From NCBI GenBank assembly GCA_963281155.1, contig CAUJLY010000002.1, positions 5,890,001 through 5,954,000 of the forward strand: 64,000 nucleotides of DNA, given 5' to 3'. The notes under the pieces were generated by a model. The model saw nothing but the letters and a program-made list of their open reading frames with translations. It was not told where the DNA came from and made no database searches. Below are positions 1 to 14,267 of the stretch, piece by piece; the stretch's first letter is position 1; every line of letters begins with the position of its first letter. The position numbers and the translations under genes are program-made. Source of the stretch: Rhabditophanes sp. KR3021 (lineage: Eukaryota > Nematoda > Chromadorea > Rhabditida > Alloionematidae).

Positions 1-1425
1 TAATATTCTTTTCAATTTGCTGTAACTTCGCTAACAAACCCTCGTGATCCTTTCTACTCTTTTCCAATTCATCCTCTTTTACCCTTAATTCTGAAGCTAA
101 TCTCTTTCTCTCGCCTTCCGCAATTCCTTTTTCTCTGTCCAATTCATTTCGCCTTCTTTTTATTTCAGCTTCCTTTTCAGCGATTTTCTCTTTCCATTGT
201 TCATCAATTACCGCTGTATCAATTGGAAGCGTAATGGTATCTCCATCATTATCGCTTTCATCCGAACCATTTTCCTCATCTCCTTCTAATTGTTTCTTCA
301 AACTTTCAATTTCTAGCTGGATCTTTCTCAACAACGTATCTTTTGGATCTTCATTAATCTTAGCAACATTCTTAATATTCTTGGCCCTATTAGCGTACCT
401 CAAAGTACTCACTGTCTCCTCGTAATTATAAGTAACTGGTCCGATATTAGCAATCATCAATGTTTTTGCATTTCCACCAAGTGAATCTTGCAACAATCTC
501 GTCAATTTACTATTTCTATAAGGAATGTGCGTACTCTTAGCATCAACTAATGCAGAAATTACATTTCCCAGTGTAGATAAACTCAAATTAATTTTACTAG
601 CTTCTTTCAATCTTATTCCAGAAGCACCCGTCTTGCTTTGTCTTTCACTTCCTGCCAGATCAACTAGATGTAATTTGCCTTGAACTATATGTTGATTGCC
701 ACCGATTATTTCGGAAGATTCTATTGTGATGGTGAATAAAGCGTGAGATCGAGAAGAATGTTCATTCATATATGTGGAGCCAATACTGCGGTTTTTGGAA
801 CCTATTTCCATTATTTGGTACATATTTCCGGCACTTGACACTGTCACAGAAGTTAAGTCTTTCACATAAACGCCAATATCAGGTCTTTCCTTCATTTCGA
901 GGGATTTGTGGCTATCTTTAGCTAGGAGGTCTCTAATTTCTTCATTATATATTTCGAGAAATGAAACTCTCACAAGGAAAGTTTTGTCATCTTTGGATTT
1001 GGAAATATGGCCAAAGATATGTGCAAATGAGTTAGGAATAATTCCTCTTTCTTCAGGAATATCAGGCGAACCACTCATAGTATAAGTTTTTCCTGTTCCT
1101 GTTTGTCCATAGGCAAAAATAGTTCCGTTATAGCCTTTCAACACATTTTCAATAATCGGTCTCGCCACAGAATTATAAACTGTATACTGGTCCGAGTCCA
1201 TATCAAAAACATCATCAAATGTAAAGTCTTTAGTGGACTCCTAATGAAATTAATTAATTACGACAATTAAGTCCAACTTACATTTGAATTCGATTTATTA
1301 GAAACAACAATACTTTTATTTAATTTATCAATGCTAACCGCCAATTTGTCGCAATTACCTATTTCATCTGGATTCAAAGGTCTACATCTGACGCAAACCT
1401 TTACATTATTATCTTCATCTTCCAT
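1..1425 (-). CDS. Kinesin-2 motor subunit, KIF3A-like (partial)
   Basis: Plus-end microtubule motor subunit of heterotrimeric kinesin-2, which drives anterograde transport in cilia and axons. Exons are 1282..1425 and 1..1240, separated by a 41-nt GT-AG intron; the gene continues past the left edge. Visible in order: VRCRPLN at the N-terminus, the Walker A motif GQTGTGKT at about residues 93-100, switch I NEHSSRSH, switch II DLAGSE, the [16 protein letters not shown] motif, the kinesin-2 neck start [11 protein letters not shown], then an acidic stretch and a charged coiled coil. Family-specific residues ([36 protein letters not shown]) resemble KIF3A (worm KLP-20) more than KIF3B. The stalk and tail are outside the window. 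It is divergent from LENG8, with 482 bases between the two start codons. Confidence 0.93.
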
Positions 1426-1907
1426 TTTAGATTAAATAAGTACACGACAATACTTGAGATTGCCAATATATGCTATCCACAATGCCGTTGCTATGTGCTT
1501 TATGCAAATCTATTAGTCAGTCGTTCTCATTTGCGTTAGTATTCCTTGTAATCTCCGCCTACTGACAAAACTTTAATCGATGTCACCCACGATTGGAAAA
1601 ATATGTACTACAAGTAGTGATAAAGAGAACCCACCATTTCCCAATTGTTATTTAACCATTTCAGAAAATATTGTGCGTCAGCTATTCGTTTAATTTTACA
1701 TATTATTAATGCCATACTAAACTAATATTTATAGCAAATTTGTTAAATTATTTATTGACCCGTTTAGTACCAAAAACCATATTATTGATATCATCAAAAG
1801 TCATCTCTATTTTGTTTAACTTTTTAGAATAAACAAAAGTTTTTATTAGAAGTTATATCTTTGTTGTATTAAGTGGTCGCCTTTATAATAATTAAAAATC
1901 ATAAGAG
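1426..1907. promoter_or_regulatory. Divergent intergenic region, kinesin-2 / LENG8-like
   Basis: This 482-base stretch lies between two divergent start codons, so it must hold both promoters. No coding-like reading or RNA gene is seen. It is AT-rich with no clear TATA element at a convincing distance from either ATG. Confidence 0.45.
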
Positions 1908-3994
1908 ATGGACAGTACCACCGAAAACCCTTGCAATGCTTGGATTAATGCTGAAAGAGCATTAGAAAAAATTGGTGGATCAGTACCACCACCTCCACCA
2001 TCTGTTCCAAGCCAAGTAAATCCTTATATGGGACTCCCTCCTCCAGGTTTTAGGCCTTATAATACTTTTTACCAAAACCAATTCTATCCTTCATATTCTG
2101 GAAATATTCAACAACCAGGAGGGTATTACCAACCTCCTGGGATGTATTCACATCCAAAAGTAGGATTGGGTGGTGCTAAGAGTAGTATTAGTAATCAGCC
2201 GCCACCACCACCTATTGCCTATTTACCACAACAACATTTTAATAAAAGTGGTGGTGTTATAACTTCAATTACCTCTAATGCTCCTAAAAGACCACCCGTT
2301 CCTGAAGCTGTTCAGAATTTTGTCGACGGCTTTAACCAACAACGGCGAGAAGAAAGACAAAAAGCTTTCTTCCAACCAACACATCCAGGTAAGAGTCGTT
2401 GAATGCATTTAGATGTTAGTTAACTGTCATGTTTTTAGCAAATTTGGCTCCTGGTGCTCGGCCCATCAAATTTAATCCTAATCCTAAACTTCCAGTAGGT
2501 CTTATGTCTTCGGTGTACGTGGATACTCAAGGATGTGATTCGCCACTCCTCCAACAGGTAGCTCTTGGGGCTTTACGCCAATTTATTATACGAGCCTACA
2601 AAACACTGCCCGACATAAATGACAAGGGTAAATTAATTGATTATCTTGAAAAAAGAATCAGGCCCTTGCTGTCGTCAGGAGCTACGCATGCCGTCAAATG
2701 GGACGAAGAACCGATGCCACACGAAGTAGGATATCAGTTAACTTTTTATGACGTAGATAAGAAAAGAAAATTAAATAAAAATGGTTTTATCAACGAGACT
2801 CCCTACCACCAAAATATCAACAAAGGTAAGAAAAGAAAAGGGGACGGAGAGGGATTGTATTCAAAATTTAATATTTCATCGCCTCCCAAAAAAGGAAACA
2901 TGACGAGTTCGGCCATTCCTGACATCTTAATATCGTCAAATATGAAAGTTACAAAAAAAAATAAAAAAGCAGCCAGAGAGTTTGAGAGTATGTTGCCTGT
3001 TGTTAATGATAGAGCCAAGTCGGAAAGAGCTAAAAGATTTGGTAATGGAAAAAGTTTCTATGAAGATGAAGAATATGGGGGTTCACTTTTTTATACAGAT
3101 AAAGGTAAGATCAAGTACGGAGAAACTTATAGCATGGAGGATAACTTTGTTGGAACTTGTCAGGACTTGGAGAAGAGATATTTGAGATTGACAGAGGTAA
3201 GTTGATCACTAACTGTAATTTTACCCAACTTTATTATCTTCAGAAACCATTAGCCTCCCAAGTCCGCCCCGAACACGTCTTAAAAAAGTCAATCTCTTTA
3301 GTCATCTCCAAATACAGAGAAAATAAGTCGTACGACTATGCAGGCGGTCAATTAAAAAGTATCCGCCAAGACCTGACGGTCCAGAGGATAGATAATAAAT
3401 TTGCCATTTACGTATACGAACAATGTGCCTTGATTGCCATTGAAAATAATGATAAGGAAGAATTTAATCAGTCTCAGCAACAATTAAGGCGGCTGTATGA
3501 GTTAAATCCAGGTTCCGAAAGGGAATTTGAGTTTTGTGCGTATAATTTGTTGTTTCTGTTGTATGTGGCTAATGCGAAAGGTAAGTCACTCATTTATAAT
3601 TGGCTAATTAATATTTCCAGATATCAATAACTGGATGTCGACATTAACAGCCGCCAAAAGATGCAATCCCTTTATATCCTTTGCCCTGTCCGTATACCAT
3701 TCTTTCAAAAACAAAGTCTACACGAAGTTGTTCGATCTTTATGAGAATTGTGTGACACCGACAGCCAAAAATATAATGAATGTGTATCTGGATCGTGAAA
3801 GATCCAAAGCCCTAACAATCATCTTTAATGCTTTCAGACCCTCAATTCCTATAAAGTACATATCGTCAAGTCTAAAAATGTCCCTCGAAGACACCCACAA
3901 GTGGATAATCACCAAAAAAATAGAGTCCACCAAGAATGGGTCTGGAGTTGAAGTAATTGATTGTGTGAAATTTAAAGATTTCGCTTCTAAATAA
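1908..3994 (+). CDS. LENG8: LENG8/Thp3-like SAC3-domain protein
   Basis: Probable nuclear mRNA-processing or export factor of the SAC3/GANP superfamily, the LENG8/Thp3 branch. Exons are 1908..2388, 2439..3196, 3244..3580 and 3621..3994 (649 aa); all junctions are GT-AG and in phase. The N-terminal 160 residues are proline-rich with several PPPPP runs. A basic middle follows, then the SAC3/PCI-like region from about residue 405 to the end. Hallmarks there are EKRYLRLT, VRPEHVLKKS, QLKSIRQDLTVQRI, EEFNQSQQQLRRLY and the C-terminal FRPSIPIKYI. Order and spacing match human LENG8 as I know it. Catalytic activity is not expected; by family knowledge it acts as an RNA and proteasome-lid-like scaffold. 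Confidence 0.92.
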
Positions 3995-5721
3995 TTAAAT
4001 GAGGAGAAGGTTTTTTGTTTGTTGGTAGAGATGTAATTACTTTATTTACAGTTTATTTTGTAGTCTTATTTATCCCCCGAAATGATCCCGAAATGAGGAT
4101 GTTAATTGAAGTTTTAGTTTCTTCTTTTTGTATGTGTCTTTTTTAAATGAATACAAATAATAAAAAGTATTTTTACTTTCTTTCTTTAATCTTGGTCAAA
4201 GCTAAAAATATGGAACTAATCCGGGAGTAATTGTTACATTGCATTAGTTATTATTTCATATTCAAGTCATGTCTTGGCGTTCATAAAAGTTTCTTAAGAT
4301 TAACAGAACCTTTTGAAAGCTACGTATTTTTTATTTTGGTCAGATATTGTAAAAGTAAATTGCTATCGGAAAACAAATAAAGTATTTGAATTATCTATAG
4401 AAACTGGTTATGCCATCATGTAGATTTTGATAAATGATCACTTAGAAGCAATTGTTTTTCTTAGATTCAGTTTCTTAAAAAGATAAAAAAGTTTTGAAAA
4501 TAATGTTCAATAAAAGTACAAGGATTCATCACATGTAAAGGTTGGAAAAATATTATTTTAGATGCATTGAAATCGCATTTCAATAGGTTATTCTTATTTT
4601 CAATTTTCTGTTGATCAGAAAATGCAATAATATTTCATAAATAAAATTTTATCAAACACGCAATTTAAGTGTTTAGTCAAATATATTAAAACATTCTTCA
4701 CACTCATTCAAAGCGCTATGACTTCTTACAAAAATATCGTATATGACGACATGCATCTTGTAGCCCCTTACATTCACTACACGATAGAATAAATAAGTAT
4801 TGCTAGAAAATACAATTTCTTCCATTTACAGAGGTAGCAAACACTCTTTCCATCCAAAATAAATAATTCTAAAAAATTTACTTCTACACACACCAATTAT
4901 TTAACGACTGATCGCCCAGTTAAAAGTGTCTATAATTCTCCAGTGCATCAAATCACCTACGTCAAGGACAATTGCATGTCTATGAATTATTAATCTAATA
5001 AATACCCTTTCATCTTGATGTTTCCTCTGAACAGATGATGAACACAAGGAAAGTGATAAAATGTCAAAGAAAACTTTTTGTTCACATCTATTTGATAAAG
5101 AAAACTTCTTATTCACATCGCTTTAATAAAGATAACATTTATTGTAACAATAACTTTTGCGAACTTAGCAGAACAAAGATTATTATATATCTAGTTTCAG
5201 GAAAGTAACATCCGCATAGTTTACATGTCAAACTTAACGATATTTAGAAAATCATTTCGATTATTTTTTAGCCTATATTTAAGAGCTTCCTCATCTTCCA
5301 CACTCCTTAATATGAATGCCTTTTATTGTGTATTACATGTGCATATTTAAAATATACTTACAAATAAATTGCAACAAACCCCAGCTGTTTTAGACCTCTC
5401 GCAATTCTTATGACAACGAACCACTAACTCTTCCTAGCCATCAGCTTTTTATGTATGTACATCATGTACCAAGCTAGGGCCTGTTCAGATCCCTGTGTCT
5501 CTTACTCTATTATCTTTTTTTGCAATTGATTTAAGAGTATATTTTGTTGATACCACCATTCTACTCAGCTGTCTCTTTATCATAAACATCCTATATTCAC
5601 CGGTAAACATTTAAGCATCATTTTTTGTGTGATAAAACTTATTTAATGCAATTTTGACGACACAAGACTTATTTATTTTATACATTGCATTTTCAGGTAT
5701 TAATATATACTCACACTAACT
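3995..5721. other. Intergenic, no gene seen
   Basis: This 1.7 kb AT-rich stretch lies between two plus-strand genes. It starts with the LENG8-like 3' UTR, which has an AATAAA signal at about 4159. Short open frames occur on both strands, but none has splice-compatible extensions or a recognisable product. A TTTTCAG acceptor about 26 bases before the MAF1 start codon is a likely trans-splice or 5' UTR splice site. Confidence 0.5.
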
Positions 5722-6625
5722 ATGAAATATATAGAGAATGCTAATATAGAGGCTGTGGCTTCGGATATAGAGGCAAATGCCGTTGATTGCAAATTTGACG
5801 TCAGGTAGGTTGTTTGTTGGATTGTTTACATCTTTTGCATACTAATTGTGTAATGAGATATCAATTGTCTTATTTAGTCAACTAAATGGTATTTGTTTAG
5901 AATTGAATCCTACTCCTGTAAAATGTGCAATGCCGACAAAAAGGAGTGGAAGAAGGTGAAAGAAAATTCAAAAATTCTCCAACCTTTATCACCTCCAACA
6001 CTTGAATCACTAAATGGCACGTACGGCAGCAGTCCCAACCACGGCCGTCTAAGGCACCTTTCCCAGAGCTCAATTTCGGGCAACGACTCAGACACTGAAG
6101 AACCTCACCTTGTTGATGCAATCTCGCGCAAAACTCTATTTGATCTGACGGCCGTTCTAAACAATAGCTACACAGACTACGACTTTTCTACTGCGCCCAG
6201 TGAATCTTTCAGTATGATTCCAGACATTAATGTAAGTAACTTTCGATAGCACGTCTCTTATCAAAATACTATATCATTTCAGTATGTTGTCAGGGATACT
6301 GATGCAAAATTTGCTTCATCTTTGAACAACCACAGTCAACTCAAAAACAGTATTTGGCGTGCTATTGACGATGAAATTCAGATAAAGCAATGCAACATAT
6401 ACAGGTTTTTTATTTTTTGCAATTTATGCATAAACATATTTACTTTTTAGTCTCATACCATCTTATGAAAAAGATCCTTTTACTGAAAATGGCTGCATAT
6501 GGTCATTCAATTACTTTTTCCGCAACAAATCCATGAAACGAATCCTTTTCTTTGCATGCCGTGCCATGCGTGGCGACTCCGACTTCAGCAACTCTGCCGA
6601 TGAACTCATGGCTATGGATGATTAG
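5722..6625 (+). CDS. MAF1: MAF1, repressor of RNA polymerase III
   Basis: Phosphorylation-controlled repressor that binds RNA polymerase III and shuts down tRNA and 5S synthesis under stress. Exons are 5722..5804, 5901..6231, 6283..6404 and 6451..6625 (236 aa), all GT-AG and in phase. Conserved family blocks are visible: the N-terminal MKYIENANIEA and RIESYSCKM (A box), CSRKTLF-like SRKTLFDL with DYDFSTAPSESF (B box), IWRAIDDEI, and the C box IYSLIPSYEKDPF followed by IWSFNYFF and MKRILFFACRA. The low-complexity serine-rich linker between A and B, normally the phosphorylated region, is short. Length is close to human MAF1 (256 aa). The worm orthologue is mafr-1. Confidence 0.95.
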
Positions 6626-7196
6626 ATGTTAGAAGGAAAACAAACAACATTTCCTATCTCGTACTGCATTTCATATTATTTTTTGATCAACCGACCACAC
6701 ACACTTTTTTATTAATACTTATACTTCTCATCTGATAATCGTAGTAGTTCCATTTTTTAAAAAAAGATTAGATATACTGTGCTAGCAAATTATTAACATT
6801 AATTTAGTTGTAATATAGTTTGTAAATATTATAATATCATGTTTCTTGTATCCCAATTGATATATTGTGGTTTTTGGAGTTTTCAATAAATGTTGTATCT
6901 AATAGAATGTGTAAATGGAATTCTATTACAACAATAACTAAGTGTTTGCAACTTATATGATTTATTTCTATAAGTCTAAGCTAAGATAAGCTTGATGACA
7001 CTTTTCAGTATCCTCTCGCACAGACAAATGGTGTTATGTGTATTCAAAACATAATAACATCATAATAACAAACAATTACGTAATTAGTAAATATTGCTAC
7101 AATAGCAGAATGTAGCAGTATCATTTCATTTATTGCAATTTTATAAGTTGGTCCTGAACACGAAATTGTTTTTTCTGTTTTTGGAGGATCGCGTCG
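6626..7196. other. Intergenic: MAF1 3' UTR and archease upstream region
   Basis: AT-rich stretch with an AATAAA-type signal near 6885 that fits the MAF1 3' end. Nothing else recognisable was found. A GT donor at 7197 and an acceptor ending at 7257 outline a probable 61-nt intron in the archease 5' UTR. Confidence 0.45.
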
Positions 7197-7260
7197 GTAA
7201 ATTATATACATTTAATTGTTATCTAATTGAATATTTTATTATATGATTTAATTCCAGGTA

Positions 7261-7743
7261 ATGGAGGACGAAAAAGAGATTAAAGATGAAAACATCGAAA
7301 TGCCACCAATCCCCGAGGTTAACTTCGAATACGTAGACCACACTGCCGATATTCAACTTCATGGTTGGGGGAAAAGTGTCCCAGAAGCCTTTGAACAAAC
7401 TGTGATGGCAATGTTCGGATACATGGCAGGTGAAATAGCAGAAATTGAAAACTCGTATTCCTTCGACATTCCTGCTACCGGCCACGACCTTAATTCTCTC
7501 CTTTTCAACTTATTAGATCAATGTCTCTACTTTTTCAACACCGAACCTTTCTTTATCCCAAGAGTAATAAAGTTAATTGACTTTGATAGAACCAACTTTA
7601 AAATTACTGCCAGAGGATGGGGTGAATCATTTGACGATAAATATCACTCGCTCGGAACGGAGGTTAAAGCTATTACATATTCTAATCTCCAAATTCACGA
7701 AACACCAGAAAGGACAGATGCCTATATTATTGTTGATATTTAA
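7261..7743 (+). CDS. ZBTB8OS: Archease (RtcB tRNA-ligase cofactor)
   Basis: Small metal-binding protein that helps RtcB-type RNA ligase complete catalysis in tRNA splicing and XBP1-type mRNA ligation. The coding region is a single exon of 160 aa. The signature VDHTADIQLHGWG at about residues 22-34 contains a metal-ligand aspartate. AFEQTVMAMFGYM, the loop GHDLNSLLFNLLDQCLYFF and ITARGWGE follow, and the C-terminus GTEVKAITYSNLQI ... YIIVDI carries the second conserved acidic site. Length and order match the family almost end to end. The ATG at 7261 lies three bases after an ATTCCAG acceptor, which supports this start. Confidence 0.96.
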   Translation: MEDEKEIKDENIEMPPIPEVNFEYVDHTADIQLHGWGKSVPEAFEQTVMAMFGYMAGEIAEIENSYSFDIPATGHDLNSLLFNLLDQCLYFFNTEPFFIPRVIKLIDFDRTNFKITARGWGESFDDKYHSLGTEVKAITYSNLQIHETPERTDAYIIVDI

Positions 7744-8356
7744 TGTTGCCTCTATAAGTATTTTGCTCTTAAACTTTAAATAAAAGCCTTTGCTGTACAA
7801 GGAAGTGATAATTAAAAGTATGCATGAAAGGTATCAATTTATGTTTGTAAGAGAATACCTTGATAGGGCGTTTATAACGGGAAATATTTTTTGCCGACAG
7901 TGTGTTATTTATAGTGTTTCGAAAGTATCCAAAAATTGGCTAATTAAAAATAGATTTGACTCATATTATTAGTTCATTTATTTTAATTACAAAGACACAT
8001 CCTCCCTCCGACATTATTTTAAGTAAAAAATAAAAAAGTTTTGTGTCATCACTTGAATTGAGAAAAATGTAATGTAAAGCATAAGCTTATGTAATTTCTG
8101 TCCCTCTTGCATCTAGCGCATTATGAATCTTGAGATGTCGTAACTATATAACACCGGTGTATTGTAAAGCTCTGTCAAAGACAAAACTTTTGATATTTTT
8201 TGAGAAAGTACAATTTATTTTCCTTCTACTAGTGTGAGAGATTAATCGTTTCTGATATCTTATATATATTTATCTGTTATTAAAAAATATTGAAAGTTTT
8301 AGAGACAAACTACCACTAAAATAACTTCCTCCTAAATACAAAAAATACTCTTAAAG
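7744..8356. other. Intergenic, no gene seen
   Basis: AT-rich stretch with an AATAAA signal about 35 bases after the archease stop. A 60-codon open frame at 7790..7972 has no splice support or recognisable composition and overlaps the 3' UTR, so it was not called. Confidence 0.4.
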
Positions 8357-8643
8357 ATGTTCAATGCACGACGTACATGTGATGAAAGTGGTAAGAGATT
8401 ATTTCTTTATGCTTGATGCTTATTAAGTACTTTTTATCTAGAAGGTTTCAATTCTAATAATAATTTAAAAATGATACACGAAGATGTGGAGGGAGTTTCA
8501 ATGAAGGTGTAAGTTTGTTGATAAGTGAAATTTTAATTTTTTCTAGACTTCCTGCTATATTGTGTCTATTTTTATATTTGACGATAATGGCTTTGCTGGT
8601 AACTGTCTTTGAATTGATAAAACCTAGCATCACGGAGATGTAA
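8357..8643 (+). CDS. 65-residue single-pass membrane microprotein
   Basis: Not recognised. Three exons, 8357..8390, 8442..8508 and 8547..8643, join into one 65-codon frame through two GT-AG introns of 51 and 38 nt, the typical size in this window. The first 33 residues are polar and acidic (MFNARRTCDESEGFNSNNN...). Residues about 34-55 (VLPAILCLFLYLTIMALLVT) form a strong transmembrane helix, followed by a ten-residue tail ending in TEM. There is no N-terminal signal peptide, so the topology is probably N-in/C-out or tail-anchor-like. The case rests on splice consistency and the hydrophobic block, not homology. Confidence 0.6.
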
Positions 8644-9160
8644 TCTATCTTAATTATAATATTCAATAAAATTACATTAAGTAGCCATTTTTTTAATTGT
8701 GCAAATAACCATTTAAACGTACATTTAGTGATGATGTCAAATGTACACTACTTTATGTTAAAGGAAGTAACAATATTTTTAATAAAATTTGTTTAGAATT
8801 TAATGGAATTTTATATATTCATTTGCACATTTAAAATCCATACCAGCATTTATTTATTCAAATCTAAGTCGTGGTGTGTCTTGAGATCAAAATATTTAAT
8901 TTTTTGAGAAGGTGAAAGAAGTAAAGTTTATTTAGTAGATTATTATTATTTACATCATTGAAAACATAAGGAAATGTTAATGCATTATCTTCACACATCA
9001 AAACAAATAAACAAATTCAATAAAAATATGTTCCATTACTTCTCATTGACTCATTTAAAACAGAAACATTAACAAATCTAGTCTGCTGCAAATAAGTTAT
9101 CCTTATTTAAAAGTAATGGTTTTTGAATATACAACTTTATAAAATATACAATTTAAAAAA
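8644..9160. other. Intergenic between convergent genes
   Basis: AT-rich sequence shared by the 3' ends of the microprotein gene and the minus-strand glycosyltransferase. An AATAAA lies about 20 bases past the microprotein stop. Nothing else was seen. Confidence 0.4.
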
Positions 9161-10712
<1,552 letters not shown>

Positions 10713-11895
10713 CACTCCGTTTCTTGATGTTAAACCTTAAAAAAATCATAACATGAATGGTGTACACTTAAACACAATAATAATATTTATCTTTGAACAA
10801 ATAAATACATATTCATCATTTTAAAATTGATATAATAAAATATAATTGCAAATATTGAAAGAAGATAGTTTATGGAACAATTAAAAGAGTGATAAGGTGT
10901 ATTACACTCTACTAAACTCTAATTTGAATAAAAACACTAAAACTTAATTGTGTGATTGCAAATAAATAAAAAATTGTTGACTTCACAAATAAGCTAAAAA
11001 ACTTGCCTTTTTTCTTCATTTTGACGAAGCGAGCTTCTTTATTTACTATAAAAGGTTGGCTAAACACTTGAAGTAACAACAACTTCTTAAATTAAATAAA
11101 ATAATTTCAGGTCCGTTTGATGAGTTCTGTTTAGATTTGTAGTTGGGTTTAGTAGATACGAATTGCAATATTCACATCAGCAAAATATGAATAACAATAA
11201 ATTTAACACCAATAAATAAACGATACAAATGGTAGGTAGCTAAATGTATGTTGCCCTTTCGGTAGCTTTGTACTGATTCATTGTAAACAAGAAAAAGAGT
11301 TTCTCCCACAGGAAAATATTGAATCCGCTTATATTTGATATGATAATCTTAATGTCCTTAAGTATTTACAAAAAAAGAAATCACCGATGGCGACACATAT
11401 GCTTCAAATAGTCATTACATTCGTTTATACGGTTAAGTATGTGTAGGTTAATCAAAAAGTGTATGACTTCAAGTATCTTAATAAGAGAAAGGGGTTTTCT
11501 GATGATTTTCTAATGATTGTCTAGTTGTTTCTAGTTGTTTTCTAATAATTTTCTAGTTGTTTAACAATGATTTTCTAATAGTTTTCACCTTTTAAAAATT
11601 ATTCATCTAAAGACAAATGGTGTTGGTGAGCAAATAATAGTTTTGACATATGGGTGTCGTCGCAAAATAAATCGCTTCTGAATGTTCAAAATTAATGCAA
11701 TATTTTTTGTTTATCATTCTAGTTATAAACAATTAAGTGTACAATCTTAATAAACAATCCAAAAAGTTGTTAGCAATTAAATTTTATTGCAAAATAAATG
11801 TGCACATAAAAAGTATAATTATTGTGGTATTAATTAGGCAGAGAGTTACTTAAGTACAGGATGGTCTTTATCTAATGGAGTTTCAAGATACTACA
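10713..11895. other. Intergenic, contains an 11-bp tandem repeat
   Basis: This 1.2 kb AT-rich gap lies between two minus-strand genes. Apart from the degenerate tandem repeat at 11495..11589 no structure or coding-like reading was found. Confidence 0.45.
11495..11589. repeat. Degenerate 11-bp tandem repeat
   Basis: About eight head-to-tail copies of a unit close to TTTTCTARTRR, mostly 11 bp (one copy 10 bp), drifting between TTTTCTAATGA, TTTTCTAGTTG and TTTTCTAATAA. It lies in non-coding DNA. It looks like an ordinary minisatellite. Confidence 0.7.
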
Positions 11896-12254
11896 TCATA
11901 ATACACCTTTCTTCTCGGTATTTGATAAAATGATCTTTTTTGTGACATACTTTCCAATCTCATTAGTATTGTAAGCAAAATATTCGCAGAGTAAATCTTT
12001 AAACTTTATTTTATTAGACAGTGCTGAAGTGACATCATTTTTATTTCTACGATCTGTTTCTTTTTCTGATTTTGTATTGGCCAGTTGGATAGTGTTTCGA
12101 ATTGCATTAGAAAAATCTTATCACTCATGAATAAATGGTCTTGCTCTATCATTCCCTTTAAAGCACCAAATATTCCAATACTCATTTTCCAAACGTCACT
12201 CTCTTGAAGAACGATACGACCTTCGATGACATCTTGAATTGCTTCTAACGACAT
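11896..12254 (-). CDS. Unrecognised protein or 3' part of the adjacent gene (one-base frame break)
   Basis: Not recognised. An ATG at 12254 sits two bases after a TGCTTAG acceptor and opens a coding-like frame (MSLEAIQDVIEGRI, DVWKMSIGIFGALKGM) that is lost at a run of five T (plus strand 12111-12115). Coding-like sequence resumes in the next frame (RNTIQLANTKSEKETD ... KDLLCEYFAYN) to a stop at 11896. Adding one base in the run gives a 119-residue protein. It is predicted helical and soluble. It is either a separate small gene directly downstream of its neighbour or the last exon of that gene, because a GTAAGA donor and the TTAG acceptor define a typical 42-nt intron between them. Confidence 0.45.
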
Positions 12255-12299
12255 TACTAAGCATTGAGGCTTCCTTATTTTAGTCAACTTTTTCTTACA

Positions 12300-13048
<749 letters not shown>

Positions 13049-13224
13049 CTAGACCAGAATTCAGTCATTGAAAAAATATGTAACATTAATGTAAAGTTGT
13101 GATTATATAAGATTTAAATTTGTACACCAAAGTAATTGAATTAATATTTAAATTTATTACAAAAATATAGGCTGAATAATTAATTCGTGTTTTAAGTGTA
13201 TTTGAAAAGAATGTATTGAATGTA

Positions 13225-14267
13225 ATGGTTGAAGCAAGTGAAATTTGTAAGTTTGGAAATGTTCTATTAATAATGAAACTGTTTCAGTAAAGATAATATT
13301 CTACCATGGAATATTCATTTTCGATTTGGTTTCAGCCATACTTTACATCCTTCTTCTGGTTTTCCTAATCAAAGAGTTAATCAAAAAAGACTCCATAATA
13401 ACAAAACATTTCTACTTGCAAATAATTATCCATGGTTTCTTCGATTTAATTTATTTATTCGAATTATACATGGCTTCACGGTTTTCATATATGGGCTTTT
13501 CTAAAGGTTTTTATTCTATTTTTGTTGGCATTAAGTGGTTTTCCTTCTTTTGCCACAGTTATTCGACTGCTTATGAAACTTTGGCATATTTGTCTGGAAT
13601 AACTGTTTCATTAAATCGTTACACAGCTTTAGCAATGCCAATGTCGTATAATAATATATGGTCCGGTTGGAAGCTAGTCATTTTGATAGGATGGCAATAT
13701 GTTCTTGGTTGCGTAACAATGGGGTATTATTGGTACACCATTGAATCAACTCAATTGAGGTACATTGACAAGAAAGGCAATGTTGCTACAATGGTTGATT
13801 ACCTCAAAATGCAAGATATCAGATACATAAGCATTGGCTTTAAAGTCATCGCTGCCATCATTGTTGCCATCATCAATTTTTTTATATTTAAAAAAGTAAC
13901 TGCAATGAGACTATCGAACTCCATTTCAATTAGAGCAGAAATAGCTCTGGCAACCTACGCACAAGTTTATTTTATAGTTTTAGGATTAGGAGCCATAATT
14001 GAATTATTGAGTGTTATCGGCCAATTTATTAAGTACTCGACTTTAAATTATATCTGTTACTACGTTTACTATCCCTTAAGTTCGCTAATTACTTCGTTTA
14101 CGCCCTTTACAGTTATTTTGGTCAGCAAGGAAATAAGAACTAACTTCTTTAATTTTATTTTTTGCAAAACGAATAATAAGATTATTGCAGTTAAAAGTAC
14201 GGACAAGCAAATTAATTCCTCACAAAATCACTCGAACCCGATTATTGCGCCAACAACTAGAAAGTAA
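13225..14267 (+). CDS. Serpentine chemoreceptor, Srg/Srv-like
   Basis: Seven-transmembrane G-protein-coupled receptor of the nematode chemosensory Srg superfamily, most like class V or gamma. Exon 1 is 13225..13246 (MVEASEI) and exon 2 13288..14267, joined in phase across a 41-nt intron, giving 333 aa. The TM3 cytoplasmic end carries SLNRYTALAMPMSYNNIW, the Srg/Srv-type motif that replaces DRY. Hydrophobic segments are spaced as expected for seven helices, and TM7 ends SFTPFTVILVSKEIR. The tail is short and basic. It probably acts in a sensory neuron; the ligand is unknown. It is the only chemoreceptor in the window, so it is not part of a local cluster here. Confidence 0.85.

Noticed and set aside
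4901..5116. 71-codon minus-strand frame in the MAF1 upstream gap
   Set aside because: Isolated, with no splice context or recognisable motifs.
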